DNA of 64,000 nt, from the NCBI GenBank assembly GCA_025846845.1, contig JAOYTL010000001.1, positions 682,001-746,000 on the forward strand, read 5' to 3'. Below the pieces are notes generated by a model. That model did no database searches and had not been told where the DNA came from. It saw only the letters and a program-made list of their open reading frames with translations. The translations under genes and the position numbers were made by a program. Shown here piece after piece: positions 1-8,396 of this stretch. Source of the DNA: Alloboseaceae bacterium BT-24-1. GTDB lineage: Bacteria > Pseudomonadota > Alphaproteobacteria > Rhizobiales > Beijerinckiaceae. Every line of letters begins with the position of its first letter. The first letter of the stretch is position 1.

Positions 1-874
1 GGTTGCCTTCCACCTTCAGCCCGGTGGCGTCGTGCGCTTCGATCGCCGCAGTCTCGGGATCCCCCGCCTTAGCGGCCGTGTCCGTGAATGTGAGGTCTTT
101 GAAGGTCACGTCCTTCGCGCCGTCGACGACGAACAAGCTGTGGTCGTCGGAAACGACACCGCCTTCGCCAGTGAAGCCCTCGGGCGCCTTGAACCGGATG
201 GTCTGCGTCGCGCTGTCGTAGGACCATTCACCGACGTCATCCGGTGTGCCCTCTGAAATGTAGAAGCGGCTTGCGGGGCCAAGGTCGTAATTGGCCTCCG
301 ATGTGAAGGTGATCACATTGCCTTCGATCGAGGCGATCGTCAGCTTGTCATTGGCATAACCGTTCTCGGCGAAGACCGAGATCGTCTGGCCGACCTTGGG
401 CTCATGACCAGCAGGGAAGTCCGACGGATCGAATGCCATCGACTTCTGGGGGTCGTATCCGCTCGGCAGCTCTTTCGCCCAGAGCCAGCCACCCCGGATC
501 GGATCGTCCGGATCGACATCGGGAAAACGGCTTTCCGTCTGCTTCACCCCATTGACGGTGAACTGCTCGACCTGGTCCGCGGCGACATGCGCCGTCCAGA
601 TGCCGTCGGCACCCTTCGTCCAGCCGGTCACCGGGGTGCCGCCGCTGATCACGACCTTTTCCCCGGGCATCGCCACGAAGGACGAGCCTGAATCGGCGGC
701 TGTGAGCTGAAGCGGGCCCTTCACATAGTGGGTACCTCCACCGAGGTAGACTGTATCGGCACCAGCGCTCTGGTGCATTGCCTCGAGGGCCCTCTCCAGG
801 GTTTTGAAAGATGACGATGCATCAAGCCCTGTATTGTTATCGTTTCCAGTTGGCGAGACGTAAATTATGGCCAT
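1..874 (-). CDS. Right-handed parallel beta-helix protein (3' part outside window)
   Basis: The frame is open from an ATG at 874 to the left edge, giving about 291 residues with no stop. A strong ribosome-binding site (AAAAAAGGAG) sits about 8 bases before this ATG. The protein begins MAIIYVSPTGND and continues with VYLGGGTHYVKGPL and VVISGGTPVTGW, the usual opening of parallel beta-helix proteins such as secreted polysaccharide lyases, epimerases and glycosidases. No Sec signal peptide is visible, so if it is secreted a C-terminal type I signal would be expected beyond the edge. It lies beside the exopolysaccharide operon, which fits a role in modifying or cleaving the polymer. The enzymatic activity cannot be assigned from this fragment. 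Confidence 0.75.
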   Translation of the reverse strand, partial: MAIIYVSPTGNDNNTGLDASSSFKTLERALEAMHQSAGADTVYLGGGTHYVKGPLQLTAADSGSSFVAMPGEKVVISGGTPVTGWTKGADGIWTAHVAADQVEQFTVNGVKQTESRFPDVDPDDPIRGGWLWAKELPSGYDPQKSMAFDPSDFPAGHEPKVGQTISVFAENGYANDKLTIASIEGNVITFTSEANYDLGPASRFYISEGTPDDVGEWSYDSATQTIRFKAPEGFTGEGGVVSDDHSLFVVDGAKDVTFKDLTFTDTAAKAGDPETAAIEAHDATGLKVEGN

Positions 875-973
875 AAAGGGGCTCCTTTTTTGGCTGGAAC
901 ACACTAAGTGATCGCTGCCTAGATACCCTTGAGGCCTGATTCGGTTCTACCCGCCGAAACGAATCCATACTCG

Positions 974-1003
974 GACGGATTAGTTCATTCGGACTAATCG
1001 TCT
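974..1003. promoter_or_regulatory. Inverted repeat, possible operator upstream of the beta-helix gene
   Basis: GATTAGT at 978-984 and ACTAATC at 993-999 are perfect inverted repeats with an 8-base spacer. The similarity extends outward to GACG/CGTC with one bulged base. It lies about 100 bases upstream of the gene starting at 874, in an otherwise gene-free stretch (875-1156). No convincing -35/-10 pair was found with it. Confidence 0.3.
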
Positions 1004-1156
1004 TGTTTTGGTACAATATATCAATGGATTATTTGGTAACCCAGCGTTGTCGACCCTGTTGATGGAACGGCGCTGCGGGCCCCGAATCATCGGTTGGCCT
1101 CGTGGGCGGAGCCCTCAAATGGCCTTAATCTCGAAACCAGAAGGCGAAATCGCTGC

Positions 1157-1459
1157 TCAGGTCAACGCCGTTTGGTCCGGTCCGGTTCCAGCATCCGCAT
1201 GACAGACCGTCAGGTGATGGTCGCAGAACTGGGCGCCCGCGGCCAGGCGATCGACATAGGCCCGGAAGGCGGCCAGGGTCGCCACCGGACGCTGACAGCC
1301 ATCGCAGATGACCAGTGCCTCAGCCGACAGGTCGCTCGGCAAGTGGACAGCAGGCGATCCGCACTCCTGGCAACTGAACCCTTCCCCCTTCGACGGCGAA
1401 AGCGCGCCGATGTCCGGGGGCGCAAGCAGCGCGGCATAACGATGCGCGCGCCGGCTCAT
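1157..1459 (-). CDS. Small Cys/His-rich putative zinc-binding protein coupled to the polysaccharide co-polymerase
   Basis: This 100-residue protein starts with the ATG at 1459, which overlaps the TGA of the upstream Wzz/kinase-like gene as ATGA, so the two are probably translationally coupled. It has two CxxC pairs (C30/C33 and C52/C55) and a C-terminal C79-D-H81-H82 cluster followed by C86-H87, a layout expected of a zinc ribbon or similar metal site. No membrane segment or signal peptide is visible. It is the last gene of the operon that carries the initiating transferase and the co-polymerase. I do not recognise the family. A partner or regulator of the co-polymerase is an inference from gene order only. 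Confidence 0.65.
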   Translation of the reverse strand: MSRRAHRYAALLAPPDIGALSPSKGEGFSCQECGSPAVHLPSDLSAEALVICDGCQRPVATLAAFRAYVDRLAAGAQFCDHHLTVCHADAGTGPDQTALT

Positions 1460-3636
1460 GCCGAGGCCTGATAGAAGGACTTGTAGTTGCGATAGACCCG
1501 GCCGCGATCGGACACCTCGTAGCGGCCCTGCTCCTCGAGATCGACGCCGTTGAGCACGACGCCCGCGACGTCCAGTCCCAGCCTGGCGAGGTGATCGAGC
1601 GTTGCGGAGACGGTGCTCTTCAGCGTGTCGTTCCATTTGACGACATGCAGCACTGTGTCGGCGTGTTCGCGCAACAGGGCGCTGTCGGCAGAGAGAAGCA
1701 CGGGCGCCACTTCAAACAGGATCACGTCGTATCGCGCCCGCGCCTCCCGGAGCATCGCCTCGAAAGCCGGGTTCGAATAGACGTTCTGGCTGTCACGCAG
1801 GCCGGAGGCGCGCCGAACCGTGGCGACCGGACTCGCTCCCGGACCGCCCGCATCGCCGACCTGCGGCAGGCATTGGTCGAGCAACGCCTCATGCGGAAAG
1901 TTCTGGCCCAGCAGCAGACGCCGGGGCGAGCCGTCGACCACGAGGACCCGCTGTCCCATCATCGCCAGCACGCGCGCCATGGCGGAGGCGACGAAGGATT
2001 TGCCTTCCCCTGGCGCGGACGAGGTGATCAGCACGAATTTCGGCGGATTGCTGGATGGAAACAGCTCGGCCACCATCGAGCGCACCGCTTCGGCAAAGAC
2101 CAAACTCTCCAGCCCGCCCGGATAGTGCTCGAGATTGGGGAGAAGGCCGACGCAATTGGTCCGGATCTCCGCTGCGAACTCGTTCTCGCTGCGGAAGCCG
2201 CGGTCCCGCTTCTCCAGCATGAAGGAGAGCCCAGCGCCCGCTGTGAGCCCGCCCATCAGGGCGAGCCCCAGCACCAATGACGGCTTGATCGAGCTCGGCA
2301 GCGAGGGAATATCGGCCGGCGCGACGATCTGGGCGATGATGGGCCGCAGCTCGCTCACCGCGCTCGCCTGCTGATGCGCATCGGAAAGCTGCTTCAGGCG
2401 GTCGCGCGCGGCCGTCGCTTCGGCCTGCAAGGTCCGCAATTGGCCTTCCAGGCCCCTCGCCTCGATCGACTTGGTCTGCAACGCCGCGACGCGCTCATGC
2501 AGCGCGGCTTCGGCGCTTCGGGCGGCCGCGACATCGGTTTCGATATTGGCGACGGATTGCGCCAGCTGCTTCTGCAGCCGTTCCTGCACGGCCGCAAGCG
2601 ACAGCCGCAGCCGCTGCACGGCGGGGTGACGCTCGCCCGAGACCCCGACCATCTCGTCGAGGGCCCGGCGTGCCTTGCCTTCCTCGTCCAGGAGCTGCTG
2701 CACGACCGGAGAGCCGCCGAGATCGCTCGTCTGGGGGACGTTGCCTGCGGCCAGGGAGACCTGCGCACGCTGCAGCCGGGTCTCCTCCGCAAGGCGCGTG
2801 GCGGAAGTCGCGTTGAGCTGGGTCAGCATGTCGCGAAGCTGCTGCTGCTGGATGTCGGCGCCATCCTGGCCCAGCTCGACGAAGCCGGTCCTGACGCGGA
2901 AGGCCTCGATCTCCTTGTCGATCCTGCCGAGATTGGCACGCGCCTCCTGCGCCTGCGCCCCATACCACTGGCTCGAGCGCTGCGAGGCGCTGGCGGTGGC
3001 CTCCATCTTGCGGCGCAGATACTCGTTGCCGAAGGCGTTGACGATCAGCGCCGCGCGATCCGGGTCGGTATCGCGATAGCTCAGCGTGACGAGATAGGCT
3101 TTCGTATCGTTGCTCACGCCGAGCGATGCGAGCAGCCTCTGGGCGGCGATATCGCGCGGCGTCGGCTCAGTCGCCCCCCCATCGAAACCGGCGAGATTGC
3201 GCAGCGTCCTGCGGACGGACGATGGAAAAATCAGCTCGGCAGCACCGGTGAAAAGACTGGACAGTGACGAAGGTGGAGCCGCCGTCGCCTTGTCGAGGCC
3301 CAGGCGCGAAGCGACGGCACGAGCCGTCGCGAGCGAGCGGATGATGCGCGCCTCGCTTTCCACGAGTGTCGAAGCATCGAGCGCAACGCTGCTCGTCTTG
3401 CCGCCTCCGCCGCTATCCTCCCGCGTGAAATCGAACTGCAGCACCAGATCGGCCGTGTAACGCTGCGGCGTCACCATCAAGAAAAGGCTTGCCGCCAACA
3501 TGGTCACACAGGTGACGGCGAGGATGAGCAGCCGCTTCCTCCAGAGCATGGAGAGGAAGTCGAAGGTCACCGCATCATAATGTTTGGCGAGCGTCGCCGG
3601 AGCGCGGTGGCTTCGCATGTCGCTGAAAAGATCCAT
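1456..3636 (-). CDS. Exopolysaccharide co-polymerase, Wzz/GumC type with a degenerate BY-kinase domain
   Basis: This 726-residue inner-membrane protein controls polymer length and export. It has an N-terminal Wzz domain with a membrane segment at about 35-56, a coiled-coil periplasmic region (about 210-430), a second membrane segment at about 452-473 after a GNVR-like PADIPSLPSSIKPS stretch, and a cytoplasmic P-loop domain. Walker A is intact (APGEGKS, 541-547). The BY-kinase Walker A' motif (normally DxDxR) reads D568-G-S-P-R, and Walker B (normally hhhDxxP) reads ILFEVAP (639-645). The tail carries four tyrosines (Y706, Y715, Y718, Y722), as in autophosphorylating kinases. ATP binding therefore looks possible, but catalysis is doubtful. 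It follows the WbaP-like gene by 90 bases and overlaps the next gene by 4 bases. Confidence 0.9.
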   Translation of the reverse strand: MDLFSDMRSHRAPATLAKHYDAVTFDFLSMLWRKRLLILAVTCVTMLAASLFLMVTPQRYTADLVLQFDFTREDSGGGGKTSSVALDASTLVESEARIIRSLATARAVASRLGLDKATAAPPSSLSSLFTGAAELIFPSSVRRTLRNLAGFDGGATEPTPRDIAAQRLLASLGVSNDTKAYLVTLSYRDTDPDRAALIVNAFGNEYLRRKMEATASASQRSSQWYGAQAQEARANLGRIDKEIEAFRVRTGFVELGQDGADIQQQQLRDMLTQLNATSATRLAEETRLQRAQVSLAAGNVPQTSDLGGSPVVQQLLDEEGKARRALDEMVGVSGERHPAVQRLRLSLAAVQERLQKQLAQSVANIETDVAAARSAEAALHERVAALQTKSIEARGLEGQLRTLQAEATAARDRLKQLSDAHQQASAVSELRPIIAQIVAPADIPSLPSSIKPSLVLGLALMGGLTAGAGLSFMLEKRDRGFRSENEFAAEIRTNCVGLLPNLEHYPGGLESLVFAEAVRSMVAELFPSSNPPKFVLITSSAPGEGKSFVASAMARVLAMMGQRVLVVDGSPRRLLLGQNFPHEALLDQCLPQVGDAGGPGASPVATVRRASGLRDSQNVYSNPAFEAMLREARARYDVILFEVAPVLLSADSALLREHADTVLHVVKWNDTLKSTVSATLDHLARLGLDVAGVVLNGVDLEEQGRYEVSDRGRVYRNYKSFYQASA

Positions 3637-3726
3637 GGTCGCGTGCCTCGCCTGCTGAATTCACTCGAGATGCGGATCGCGGCCGGCCGGCGCCTGCTGG
3701 CCGGCACGTGCGGAAACGTCTGCGCG

Positions 3727-5202
3727 CTATTTCGCCCCGCGCCCCAGGAGCACAGCCGGAACGGTCTGCAGCAGCACGTAGAAGTCCAGCCAGACCGACC
3801 AGTTGTGGATGTAGAAGCTGTCCTGCCGCTTCTGGACGGCAAGGTCGCCGTCGCTTCGGTCCGTGACCTGCCAGAGGCCGGTCAGGCCGGGCGGCACGCT
3901 GGTCCGCAGCGCCTGGAAAGCGGTGTCGAAGCACTGATTGTGATAGGCAGGGAACGGCCGCGGCCCGACGACGCTCATCTCGCCGCGCAGGACGTTCCAG
4001 AGCTGCGGCAGCTCGTCGAGGCTGGTACGGCGGATGAACTGCCCGATCCCTGGCAGAATCCGCGGATCGTTCGACAGCTTGAAGAAGCGCTCCCATTCCT
4101 GCCGGGCCGCGCTGTCGGCTTCCAGATGCGCGGCGAGCCTCGCCTCGGCGTCGGCATACATGCTGCGCAGCTTGTAGACCTTGAAGATGTGGCCGTTCCG
4201 ACCGACCCTTGGCTGCGCATAGAAGGCGGGGCCGTGGTCGATTGCCTTCAATGCGAGTGCGAGCGCCGCGACCACCGGCAGGGCCAGAAGGGCAAGCGGC
4301 ACTGCGACGATGAGATCGAGCACGCGTTTCAGGCGCAGGTTGCGCGGCATGTGGATGGCACTGCGCAATTCGAGGCCGAGCAATCCACCCATCGCCCGCA
4401 GCTGGGGATTCAGGACTTGGAGCATCGAGGTGTCGTGAACGATAAAGATCTGGCGCAACGGCAAGCGCGCCAGCCAGTCCGCTTTCTCGACATGGAGATC
4501 GCCGGATGCGCACAAGGCGACCTCGATCCCTGACGAGATGATATTGGCCTGGCTGCGGGTGATGACCGGGAGACCTGCGATCTCCGCGGCATCCCACGAC
4601 CCATCGGCGTCCTCATCCAGGAGGATGGCAACCGGCCTGAGGCCGAGCTCCGGCCGCAAGGCAAGCTCGCGCGCCAGGGCCATACATGCCGGCATCGTCC
4701 CGTAGAGGACGGTCGGGGCGGTCCACAGGTCGCGCCGAAGCAGCCCGCCCCGGATCAGTGCCTCGACATAATAGCCGAGTACGATCGTCAGCGCCGCGCC
4801 GACCCCGACGAAGCCCCAGAGGTGGTTGGTCGGTTCATGAACCACGAGCCAGGCAAATACCACCGCAACAGCGGCGACGTTGCCGAGTGCGCGCCGGCGC
4901 AGGCGGTCGACCGGCTCGGCGCGATCCGAGCCGTACAGCCCGAAACCGGCCAGAGCACCACACAGAGCCAGAGCCCAGACCAGGAGCAGGCCTGCCATGT
5001 TGGTGTCGGTATCGGATGCGGCCATAGCCGCGCCGAACTGCAGCACACCAGCGACGATCGTCAGCGTCACGAGATCGCCGATCAGCAACGCGGCAGCGAC
5101 CAGTCGTCGCCGCGTTGCCGGAGCAACGGGGATGCCAAGCCGCCAACCCGGCTTTGCCATGCCGATCGAGGCGGGCACGACTGTCGTGACAACGTCCGGC
5201 AT
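3727..5202 (-). CDS. Undecaprenyl-phosphate sugar-1-phosphate transferase (WbaP/ExoY family)
   Basis: This 491-residue polytopic protein should start polysaccharide assembly by moving a sugar-1-phosphate from a nucleotide sugar to undecaprenyl phosphate at the inner membrane. The N-terminal half has several hydrophobic segments (about 35-150) and a CoA-binding/flavodoxin-like middle region. The C-terminal half is the bacterial sugar transferase domain, with a hydrophobic hairpin (RVLDLIVAVPLALLALP), KLRSMYADAE, NDPRI, RRTSLDELPQLWNVL and MSVVGPRP. The start is supported by GGGAG seven bases upstream. The sugar cannot be told from sequence; Gal-1-P or Glc-1-P are common in this family. Confidence 0.93.
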   Translation of the reverse strand: MPDVVTTVVPASIGMAKPGWRLGIPVAPATRRRLVAAALLIGDLVTLTIVAGVLQFGAAMAASDTDTNMAGLLLVWALALCGALAGFGLYGSDRAEPVDRLRRRALGNVAAVAVVFAWLVVHEPTNHLWGFVGVGAALTIVLGYYVEALIRGGLLRRDLWTAPTVLYGTMPACMALARELALRPELGLRPVAILLDEDADGSWDAAEIAGLPVITRSQANIISSGIEVALCASGDLHVEKADWLARLPLRQIFIVHDTSMLQVLNPQLRAMGGLLGLELRSAIHMPRNLRLKRVLDLIVAVPLALLALPVVAALALALKAIDHGPAFYAQPRVGRNGHIFKVYKLRSMYADAEARLAAHLEADSAARQEWERFFKLSNDPRILPGIGQFIRRTSLDELPQLWNVLRGEMSVVGPRPFPAYHNQCFDTAFQALRTSVPPGLTGLWQVTDRSDGDLAVQKRQDSFYIHNWSVWLDFYVLLQTVPAVLLGRGAK

Positions 5203-5249
5203 GGCAAGCTCCCGGGAGATCTCGTTCAGCTACTCAGAAGGCGAAGGTG

Positions 5250-6260
5250 CTATTGCGCCGCGATCGTGGGGATCTGCTCGATCCCAGCCTCGCGCTCGGC
5301 CCTCGCCTTCACCTCGCTCGCGATCCAGGCATAGGTCGGGATCAGTCCCTGACCGAGATGGATCGAGGGCTCCCAGCCCAGCACGTCGCGCAGGCGGTTG
5401 TTGTCGCTGTTGCGGCCGCGCACACCCTGCGGGCGGTTGGTGTTGAAGCGCTTATGGATCGTCTTCCCGGCGATCCCGGCGATGATGTCGACGAGGCCGC
5501 TGACATCGACCAGCTCATCCGTGCCGAGATTGAGCGGACCGGAGTAGTCCGAGCGCATGATGCGGTAGATACCCTCGACGCAATCGTCGATGTACATGAA
5601 GGAACGGGTCTGCTTGCCGTCGCCCCAGACCTCGATCGGATCGCCCGATTTCGCCAGCGCAACCTTGCGACAGATGGCGGCCGGCGCCTTCTCCTTGCCG
5701 CCGTCCCAGGTGCCGAGCGGCCCGTAGACATTGTGGAAGCGGACCAGCCGGGTCTGGAAGCCGTAGTCTTCCGTGAAGTACTCGCACAGCTTCTCGGTGT
5801 AGAGCTTCTCGAGCCCGTAGCCTGGTTCCGGATCGGCAGGGAACGCGTCTTCCTCCTTCAGCGGTACGACTGATGGCACATCCTGGAGATGCTGCGGGTA
5901 GACGCAGGCCGAAGACGAGAACAGGAAACGCTGGACCTTGGCGTCGTGCGCTGCCTTCAGCATCTGCGCGCTGATCATCGTGTTGTTGTAGGTGATCGAG
6001 GCGTGTGCGCCGGAGATGTAGCCGATGCCACCCATATCGGCGGCGAGGTTGTAGACCTCGTCCATGCCCTGGACGGCTTCGCGGCAATCCTCCATCTCGC
6101 GCAGGTCGAGAAGGCGGAATTCATCTGCCGAGCTGGCCTGGTATTCTGGATCCTTGATATCGACCCCTCGGACCCAATAGCCTCGATCCTTGAGATAATT
6201 GACAAGATGGAAGCCGATAAAGCCACCAGCGCCCGTAACCAGCACAGATTTCCTGGACAT
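5250..6260 (-). CDS. GDP-mannose 3,5-epimerase-like NAD-dependent epimerase
   Basis: This 336-residue extended SDR protein probably converts GDP-D-mannose to GDP-L-galactose (or GDP-L-gulose). It has the Rossmann motif GAGGFIG (10-16) and the YxxxK pair Y148/K152. It also carries residues diagnostic of the GME family rather than a generic epimerase: NLAADMGGIGYI (71-82), SSACVYP with the acid/base cysteine C119, and GGKEKAPAAICRK with the second acid/base residue, a Lys near 191. It lies between the WecG-type and WbaP-type genes, so its product probably feeds this polysaccharide. An unusual L-sugar in the polymer is a direct prediction. The alternative is a related C3/C5 epimerase acting on another GDP-sugar. 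Confidence 0.82.
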   Translation of the reverse strand: MSRKSVLVTGAGGFIGFHLVNYLKDRGYWVRGVDIKDPEYQASSADEFRLLDLREMEDCREAVQGMDEVYNLAADMGGIGYISGAHASITYNNTMISAQMLKAAHDAKVQRFLFSSSACVYPQHLQDVPSVVPLKEEDAFPADPEPGYGLEKLYTEKLCEYFTEDYGFQTRLVRFHNVYGPLGTWDGGKEKAPAAICRKVALAKSGDPIEVWGDGKQTRSFMYIDDCVEGIYRIMRSDYSGPLNLGTDELVDVSGLVDIIAGIAGKTIHKRFNTNRPQGVRGRNSDNNRLRDVLGWEPSIHLGQGLIPTYAWIASEVKARAEREAGIEQIPTIAAQ

Positions 6261-6352
6261 TACTTCGCTCCACTGAGAAATGGAATTCAGTGATAGCGTT
6301 TTTATCTTTTTAAATCAGGTGGTTAAACCGACTATACCCCCTTTGAGACGAC

Positions 6353-7144
6353 CTATCTCTTGGGGTTAGCGGCAAGCGACGTCTTCTGCCGCAGCAGCTG
6401 CAGGCTGGCGCCGACCATGAACTGCGGGACGATCTTGCCGTAGCGGCGCCAGAGTCGCCGCGGCTCCGACATCAGCCTGAACAGCCATTCGAGCCCGCGC
6501 TTCTGCATCCAGGCCGGGGCCTGGCGCTTAGTGCCGGCGAGGAAGTCGAAGGCGGCCCCGACGCCGATCATGACCGGTGCATCGATCCGGCCGAGATGCC
6601 CGGCCATCCAGTATTCCTGCTTGGGCGTGCTGAGCCCGACCCAGACGATGTCCGGCCGGGCCGCATTGATCATGCGCACGGTCTCTTCGTCCTCATCGGC
6701 CGAGGCAGGCCGAAACGGGGGTGAGAACGTGCCTGCGACAGCGAGCCCGGGAAAGCGTTCGGTAAGGCGCTCACGCAGGCGCTCGGCAAGACCCGGAGCG
6801 CCACCGAAATAATACTGGCGGTAGCCCTTTTGCGCCGACAGGGCCGAGAGCTGCAGCATAAGCTCGGGACCGTAGACCCTCTCGGTGCCGCCATAACCGA
6901 GCTTGCGGGCCATCCAGACCAGGGGCATGCCGTCGGGGGTCGCCATTCCCGCCCCTTCATGGATCGCCATCAGCTTCGGATCCGACTGGCTCTCGATCAC
7001 GCCATGGACGCCGGTGATGCAGACGTAGTTCTGTGCCTTCCGTCCGATCCAATCCTCGACCGTGCGCAGGGCATCCGCCATGGTGATGGCGCTGACGTTC
7101 ACGCCCATGATGCGCGCACGTGGAAGCGGGCTTTCGGCCGTCAT
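6353..7144 (-). CDS. WecG/TagA/CpsF family glycosyltransferase (GT26)
   Basis: This 263-residue protein transfers a sugar from a nucleotide donor to a lipid-linked acceptor, probably as the second step after the WbaP-like enzyme. Family motifs are GVHGVIESQSDP, TPDGMPLVW, VGLSTPKQEYW and GVGAAFDFLAGTKRQAPAWMQKRGLEW, with a C-terminal basic EPRRLWRRY segment that may contact the membrane. I chose the ATG at 7144 because it overlaps the TGA of the upstream UDP-xylose synthase gene as ATGA. An upstream in-frame extension lies inside that gene and has no family similarity. It is one of very few intact glycosyltransferases in the locus. Confidence 0.92.
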   Translation of the reverse strand: MTAESPLPRARIMGVNVSAITMADALRTVEDWIGRKAQNYVCITGVHGVIESQSDPKLMAIHEGAGMATPDGMPLVWMARKLGYGGTERVYGPELMLQLSALSAQKGYRQYYFGGAPGLAERLRERLTERFPGLAVAGTFSPPFRPASADEDEETVRMINAARPDIVWVGLSTPKQEYWMAGHLGRIDAPVMIGVGAAFDFLAGTKRQAPAWMQKRGLEWLFRLMSEPRRLWRRYGKIVPQFMVGASLQLLRQKTSLAANPKR

Positions 7145-8127
7145 CAGTTCACCCTCGCGACCTCGACGCGCCGCACCGGATCGTGCAGCTTCGACAGCAC
7201 GCCGTCGAAATAGGCGATCGTCCGCACGAGCCCTTCCTGCAACGGCACCTTCGGCGCCCAGTGCAGCAGCTCCTGCGCTTTGCTGATGTCGGGGCAACGC
7301 TGGCGCGGATCGTCCTGCGGCAGCGGCCTGTAGACGATCTGCGAGCGCGAACCGGTGAGCGCGATGATCATGTCCGCGATTTCGGCCATGGAGGTTTCGA
7401 CGGGGTTGCCGAGATTGACCGCGCTCTCAAGCGGCTGTGTCACGTTCATCAGCCGCATCAGGCCTTCGACGAGATCGTCGACGAAGCAGAAGGCGCGGGT
7501 CTGCCGGCCGTCGCCGTAAAGCGTGATCGGCTCGTTGCGCAGCGCCTGGACGATGAAATTGGAAACGACGCGGCCATCCTCGAGATTCATCCGAGGGCCA
7601 TAGGTGTTGAAGATGCGCGCGACGCGGATCTCGACGCCGTGGCGCCGCTTGTAATCGTAGAAGAGCGTCTCGGCGCAGCGCTTGCCTTCGTCGTAGCAGG
7701 CGCGGGGCCCGCTGATGCTGACGAGCCCGCGATAATCCTCCACCTGCGGATGGACGTCAGGATCGCCATAGATCTCGCTCGTCGAGGCCTGCAGAATCGG
7801 GATGCCGAGCCGCTTGGCCATGCCGAGCATGTTGATTGCGCCGAGCACGCTCGTCTTGGTGGTCTGCACGGGATCGCGCTGATAATGCACCGGCGAGGCC
7901 GGGCAGGCGAGATTGTAGATCTCGTCGACCTCGAGATAGAGCGGGAAGGTCACATCGTGCCTCACCGTCTCGAAGTTGGGCTGACCGAGAAGCCCGCTCA
8001 GATTCTCGCGGCGCCCGGTGTAGTAGTTGTCGACCGCGAGGACCTGGTGGCCCTGGGCGACGAGGCGCTCACAGAGATGGCAACCGAGGAAACCGGCGCC
8101 GCCTGTGACGAGAATGCGCTTCTGCAT
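7144..8127 (-). CDS. uxs: UDP-glucuronate decarboxylase (UDP-xylose synthase)
   Basis: This 327-residue extended SDR enzyme decarboxylates UDP-glucuronate to UDP-xylose in the cytosol using bound NAD. It shows TGGAGFLG at the N terminus, the UXS signature NLACPASPVHYQ, TSEIYGDP, the catalytic YxxxK as YDEGK, and ARIFNTYGPRM. It is the first gene of the minus-strand operon (uxs, wecG-like, GME-like, wbaP-like, wzz-like, small Cys-rich gene). Its start is divergent from the polysaccharide export gene. Together with the GME-like enzyme it predicts a polymer containing xylose and an L-hexose, provided the precursors are used here. Confidence 0.93.
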   Translation of the reverse strand: MQKRILVTGGAGFLGCHLCERLVAQGHQVLAVDNYYTGRRENLSGLLGQPNFETVRHDVTFPLYLEVDEIYNLACPASPVHYQRDPVQTTKTSVLGAINMLGMAKRLGIPILQASTSEIYGDPDVHPQVEDYRGLVSISGPRACYDEGKRCAETLFYDYKRRHGVEIRVARIFNTYGPRMNLEDGRVVSNFIVQALRNEPITLYGDGRQTRAFCFVDDLVEGLMRLMNVTQPLESAVNLGNPVETSMAEIADMIIALTGSRSQIVYRPLPQDDPRQRCPDISKAQELLHWAPKVPLQEGLVRTIAYFDGVLSKLHDPVRRVEVARVN

Positions 8128-8396
8128 GTCTGAACTCCGCCGGATCGTGCACGGGATGGAGCAGAAAGCTTTGCCGCAAGCGCCTCATTCTCAAAGGACG
8201 CTTTGGGAGATCGGCTTCGCAGCCGCAACAAGGAAGAGCTACTTCCCCTGCGACGCGATTTGACGTCCTGACACAACGAAGGCTGCCGGCCTCGACGATG
8301 GGATTAATCCCGTGGCGACGCGGGCTGGCCTGAATGCCAAGGCGGAAAGCTGAGCCGGTCCTGACATCCTCGCCCGCATCTCCTTGCGAGATTGGA
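8128..8396. promoter_or_regulatory. Divergent intergenic region with a 12-bp palindrome
   Basis: This 269-base region separates two divergent polysaccharide units and must carry both promoters. The clearest element is the perfect palindrome GGGATTAATCCC at 8300-8311, about 86 bases before the export-protein start. No confident -35/-10 boxes were identified on either strand. Confidence 0.35.

Noticed and set aside
1008..1202. Short plus-strand frame of 64 codons
   Set aside because: No ribosome-binding site, no family features, and it runs into the end of the Cys-rich gene on the other strand.
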